Part shown: in pieces, positions 60,932 through 64,000 of the stretch
How positions within the stretch are numbered: the first letter of the stretch is position 1
Layout of the letters: each line of letters opens with the position of its first letter
Origin: JBCCCJ01 sp039029315
GTDB taxonomy: Bacteria; Bacteroidota; Bacteroidia; J057
Length of the DNA: 64,000 nucleotides
Assembly (NCBI GenBank): GCA_039029315.1
Contig: JBCCGK010000047.1
Coordinates: 1 to 64,000 of the forward strand
Direction of reading: 5' to 3'
Notes under the pieces: generated by a model
Seen by the model: the letters and a program-made list of their open reading frames with translations, nothing else
The model's database searches: none
What the model was told of the DNA's origin: nothing
Made by a program: the position numbers and the translations under genes

Positions 60932-63900
60932 TTAATCCCTGATGACAATTTTTGTGCTATTCAGGGGAATGCCAGCAGTCCGTACAACGACCATATAGAT
61001 TCCTTTAGGCAAGTCAGCGGTTGGTACCCGAAGAGACTGTATGCCCGGAGATGTCTGATCAAGATGTTTAAGGAAAACTGTCTGTCCCGCAAGATTGATC
61101 ACTGCCAGTTCGACAGTCTGCTCGTATGGCCAATGAAGGACAGCCTGGTAGGACTCTCCCTGCCTTACTGGATTTGGGAAAATGTTCAATTCTACTTCTG
61201 GTTGGAACTTCACTTCCTGAATGTCGGAGGTCGTTACACTCCCGTCCTGATGTAGTTGCTGAATGCGATAATAATTGATCCCTAGTTGAGGCAGTTCGTC
61301 GATGGCTGAATATTCTTTCCCGGAAGTTTGGTCCCCATCTGCTGAGACGACCAATAGTTCTTTGAAAATTCGTGCATCTGTCGAGTGCTCTATCCGGAAG
61401 GCATTCACAGGATCTACCGTCGTCGTACGCCAGGCTAATTGAACAGAATTTCCTGCCTGAATAGCTGACAAATCAATGTCCTCAGGTCCCAATGAGGTAG
61501 ATGGTGGATAGAGAAAGTCTGTAGGAACAACTTCTCTACTTAGTGAACTGCTCGACCATTCAAGTTTGGCAGAGGCGTAGACATTTTGCTGATAATATTC
61601 CATCCGGATAGGAACCCGGCTCCAGGCTGTCATGGCGATGGTGCCTGAAAATTCAGTAACCTCCTGGTCATTCCACTGATCAATGACTAGTTGATTGTTT
61701 ACCCACAATCTGACCCCATCATCTGAAGAAGTTGTGAAGGTAAACGTTTCTGAATAGGGTGCTTCAATCTCCCCTTCCCATTTTACAGAGAAAGTTTCGT
61801 AATTCATGCTGGGATCGGGTCTTCCACTTCCCCAGTAAAAATCAACCGTTGGATCTGTCCTGTTCAGGACAGGAGTGGTCAAATCGAGATTGTCATAATA
61901 GATGGCTGGTACGCCCGTCCCGCTGGCACTTCCTGAGGGAGATACCCAGAAACTTTGTGCCACTTCTGGTGCAGGATCATAACTTCCATTTCCAGTTTGC
62001 TGTGCGATGATCGTTACCTGACCTGTGGCCCCGGTCAAGCTAACGGTATTTCCGGCAAGTGTGGCAGGTCCACTGATAGAATAGGAAATTGCCAAACCAG
62101 AACTACTCGTTGCAGGAAGAGTAAAGGAAGGATCGCTGGTCAGCTTATTGTTCAGGCTGGGAAAGGTGATCACCTGTCCCATCAATCCACTCCCAAAATC
62201 TGGGGAAATACTTGCGATCCAATCAGAGATTAGTTCTACCCCGCTTGTATCAATGAGGTTTTTGGCCAATTGCGGCATGGCGATATCATTATGAACCGTT
62301 CTTAGGCGTTCCATCAGGACAGATCGCTCTTCCTGCCCCGGTATGATGATTCTGCTATCATGAATGCCCAAATCTAACTGCACACTCCCAAAAATGAGGC
62401 CCTGATTTGCCAAAGGAATATCCAATCTGGCATCAAAGTCTGCATCTACACCTGTTCCTGGTTGATGACAACTGGAACAATTTGCATCCAAATAGGATCT
62501 TGCCCGGTCTTCCAGCGATGCCGACAAATCCTGTGAAGATGCAGAAGTCAGAATGCTGCCCAGGTTGGCTGTGTCTGGATCTGTGTCAAACATCTCCAAG
62601 TGCGTAAGTGTTTTTAGCTGATTGGCTGTTCTTCCCGTTTCTGCATAGAAAGCATCTCCATTGAGTTGGCGTGTATTTGGCCCCAAAAACCCTTCAGTGG
62701 TTGAATTGTGGCAGTTGAGACATTCGCCTCGGGATGGATAATACCAAGTTAGACTTCGGTTTCCAGTAGCGGTATTGATGGTCAGGGTATCGGTATGCTT
62801 GTCAGGAAGAAGATAGGCTTCTGTTTGAGCATCATTCCAGCGATAAGTCATCCCATAATAATTACCATCATTGCCATAGATGAGGAATCGAGTTTCGAGT
62901 TTTTTGGTGATGGCGGGATTGGTGTCGTCTATGGGAAGTTCAAAATGTTTGACAAGAACAGAACCATTTGGAAAAATCCATTCGCCGTTCTCAGAATATT
63001 GAATTTGTTCGGCAGAGGAATTGTGCGTCCCATCATTGGGAATGATCATCCATCGTGATTTGATGGCTGCATCAGACCAAAATGGTTCATTGAGTTCGTA
63101 GGGAACCATGAAACTTTCTGGTGTGAGCGGACTGAGGCTGGAGAATACTCCTGTTGCAGAAAGGGAATCTGGCGGTTCTGGTGCTCCCGGTGTCTGACGA
63201 TCCAGTTTGTAGACTTTGCCTGAATTTCCATATTTCAGGATGTACAGTTCATTGTTGTTGTCAAACCCAAAAGCGGATGGTGCAAAAGAGAGCGTCATCA
63301 ATTCGGCGGTCGTAGAATCACTGGGGTCCAGGGCCCACAATCGCTTGCTTCCATAATCGGCATAGATATATTTGCCTGTAATATCAGTATGTGTAGGTCC
63401 ACGGTACACATATCCTCCTATGACACTGATACCGTCCCCATGATCATACTCCAAAACAGGAACCTGCTCAACCCCATTCAGGCTGCTGGGCTGGCTTTTG
63501 GGTCCTGAAACAGTGCCTTCGCGATATGGCCATTGGTAGTTGCCTCCAGAAACGATGATGTCAATTTCTTCTCGTTTGTTTTGGCCAACATCTCCCAGCC
63601 AGATCTGATTCGTGGGAGGATCATAAGTCATCCTGTGCGGATTCCTGAATCCTACTGCAAAAAACTCTTCAAGGGTCCCACCTGATGGGTCCTGGAAAGG
63701 ATTGGAATTGGGAATGAAATAATTGGCAGTAAAGGAAGCATCTGCTCCATCTACGGTCTGAGGTTGGCGCAGAATGGCATGGCTAGTAGTTGGGTCTCTA
63801 TCTACATCGATCCTGAACACCCCTCCGAACAGGCGGTGGTCAATATCCTGGCCATGTCCATAGAAGTTGTTTCCCCCACCTTCATCTCCAATGCTCAAAT

Positions 63901-64000
63901 AGAGGTAGCCATCATTTCCAAAAAATATACCCCCGCCATTGTGATTGTTTTTACGGTCATACAGGTGCATCAATACCAATTCTGAACTGGCATTTGCCGG
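60932..64000 (-). CDS. PQQ-type sugar dehydrogenase fused to cytochrome c-like, PA14 and T9SS domains (5' partial)
   Basis: The frame is open to the right edge, with about 1022 residues visible. It begins inside a glucose/sorbosone dehydrogenase propeller (GGGIFFGNDGYLYLSIGDEGG, GFRNPHRMTYD, GDVGQNKREEIDII). A region with two haem-binding motifs, CLNCH and CSSCH (about residues 435 and 505), follows. Next is an Ig-like linker, then a PA14 domain (SWKVEWEG-like SVKWEGEIEAPYSETFTF, DDGVRLWVNNQLVIDQW). The C-terminus (LNIFPNPVRQGESYQAVL to the end) is a T9SS sorting signal. It would oxidise sugars on the cell surface and pass electrons to the c-type haems. The true N-terminus lies outside the window. 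Confidence 0.9.
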   Translation of the reverse strand, partial: PANASSELVLMHLYDRKNNHNGGGIFFGNDGYLYLSIGDEGGGNNFYGHGQDIDHRLFGGVFRIDVDRDPTTSHAILRQPQTVDGADASFTANYFIPNSNPFQDPSGGTLEEFFAVGFRNPHRMTYDPPTNQIWLGDVGQNKREEIDIIVSGGNYQWPYREGTVSGPKSQPSSLNGVEQVPVLEYDHGDGISVIGGYVYRGPTHTDITGKYIYADYGSKRLWALDPSDSTTAELMTLSFAPSAFGFDNNNELYILKYGNSGKVYKLDRQTPGAPEPPDSLSATGVFSSLSPLTPESFMVPYELNEPFWSDAAIKSRWMIIPNDGTHNSSAEQIQYSENGEWIFPNGSVLVKHFELPIDDTNPAITKKLETRFLIYGNDGNYYGMTYRWNDAQTEAYLLPDKHTDTLTINTATGNRSLTWYYPSRGECLNCHNSTTEGFLGPNTRQLNGDAFYAETGRTANQLKTLTHLEMFDTDPDTANLGSILTSASSQDLSASLEDRARSYLDANCSSCHQPGTGVDADFDARLDIPLANQGLIFGSVQLDLGIHDSRIIIPGQEERSVLMERLRTVHNDIAMPQLAKNLIDTSGVELISDWIASISPDFGSGLMGQVITFPSLNNKLTSDPSFTLPATSSSGLAISYSISGPATLAGNTVSLTGATGQVTIIAQQTGNGSYDPAPEVAQSFWVSPSGSASGTGVPAIYYDNLDLTTPVLNRTDPTVDFYWGSGRPDPSMNYETFSVKWEGEIEAPYSETFTFTTSSDDGVRLWVNNQLVIDQWNDQEVTEFSGTIAMTAWSRVPIRMEYYQQNVYASAKLEWSSSSLSREVVPTDFLYPPSTSLGPEDIDLSAIQAGNSVQLAWRTTTVDPVNAFRIEHSTDARIFKELLVVSADGDQTSGKEYSAIDELPQLGINYYRIQQLHQDGSVTTSDIQEVKFQPEVELNIFPNPVRQGESYQAVLHWPYEQTVELAVINLAGQTVFLKHLDQTSPGIQSLRVPTADLPKGIYMVVVRTAGIPLNSTKIVIRD

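Overview
The window reads as a marine or aquatic member of the Bacteroidota, most likely Saprospiria-like. This rests on protein families, not on a marker gene. The signs are SprB-repeat adhesins with a gliding-motility C-terminal domain, type IX secretion (T9SS) C-terminal sorting domains, TPR hybrid histidine kinases carrying AraC-type output domains, secreted caspase-like proteins, weak Shine-Dalgarno sites and TAnnTTTG promoter boxes. I see no rRNA, tRNA or CRISPR array.

Layout: 1-2055 is the end of a proton-translocating NAD(P) transhydrogenase operon (pntA part 1, pntA part 2, pntB). 2229-12559 holds three paralogous one-protein two-component systems, about 1020-1050 residues each, interrupted by one small membrane protein. 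12588-24623 is a looser stretch. It holds a frameshifted alpha/beta hydrolase, a run of exported proteins (AbfB-NHL, SCP-F-type lectin, zincin protease, a stand-alone secretin and its neighbour) and a flavin reductase with a clear terminator. The gaps of this stretch carry a dispersed 20-22 bp repeat family. 24610-29147 has a sulfatase, a GabD-like dehydrogenase and an M48-like peptidase with TPRs. 29.2-30.3 kb looks like decayed gene remnants.

30296-35495 (minus strand) contains an ECF sigma factor, a membrane-anchored anti-sigma-like TPR protein and a caspase-family protease in one tight operon, flanked by an acyltransferase-like protein and a rhodanese. 35685-40436 is a complete replicon backbone: ParA, a small ribbon-helix-helix partner, a TGCA-rich putative centromere, a KilA-N protein, a Rep_3 initiator and an origin with 14 iterons in 21-bp phase, a perfect DnaA box and an AT-rich segment. 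The window therefore probably comes from a plasmid or chromid, or from a chromosome carrying an integrated plasmid.

40751-49720 carries metabolic genes: a kynurenine-formamidase-like cyclase, a PAP2/haloperoxidase, an SDR, msrB-msrA, a GNAT, an M1 peptidase, an ACMSD-type amidohydrolase and a FAD-linked oxidase. 50657-59632 encodes two large surface proteins: a 1963-residue adhesin with 17 SprB-like repeats, and a T9SS cargo whose Ig-like domain is split by a propeller-like insertion. The window closes with a small two-helix membrane ORF without a proper start, an EamA transporter, and a partial sugar-dehydrogenase/cytochrome/PA14 fusion running off the right edge.

The features I would look at first are the sigma/anti-sigma/caspase operon, the replication-partition region, the dispersed 21-bp repeats and the split Ig-like domain.
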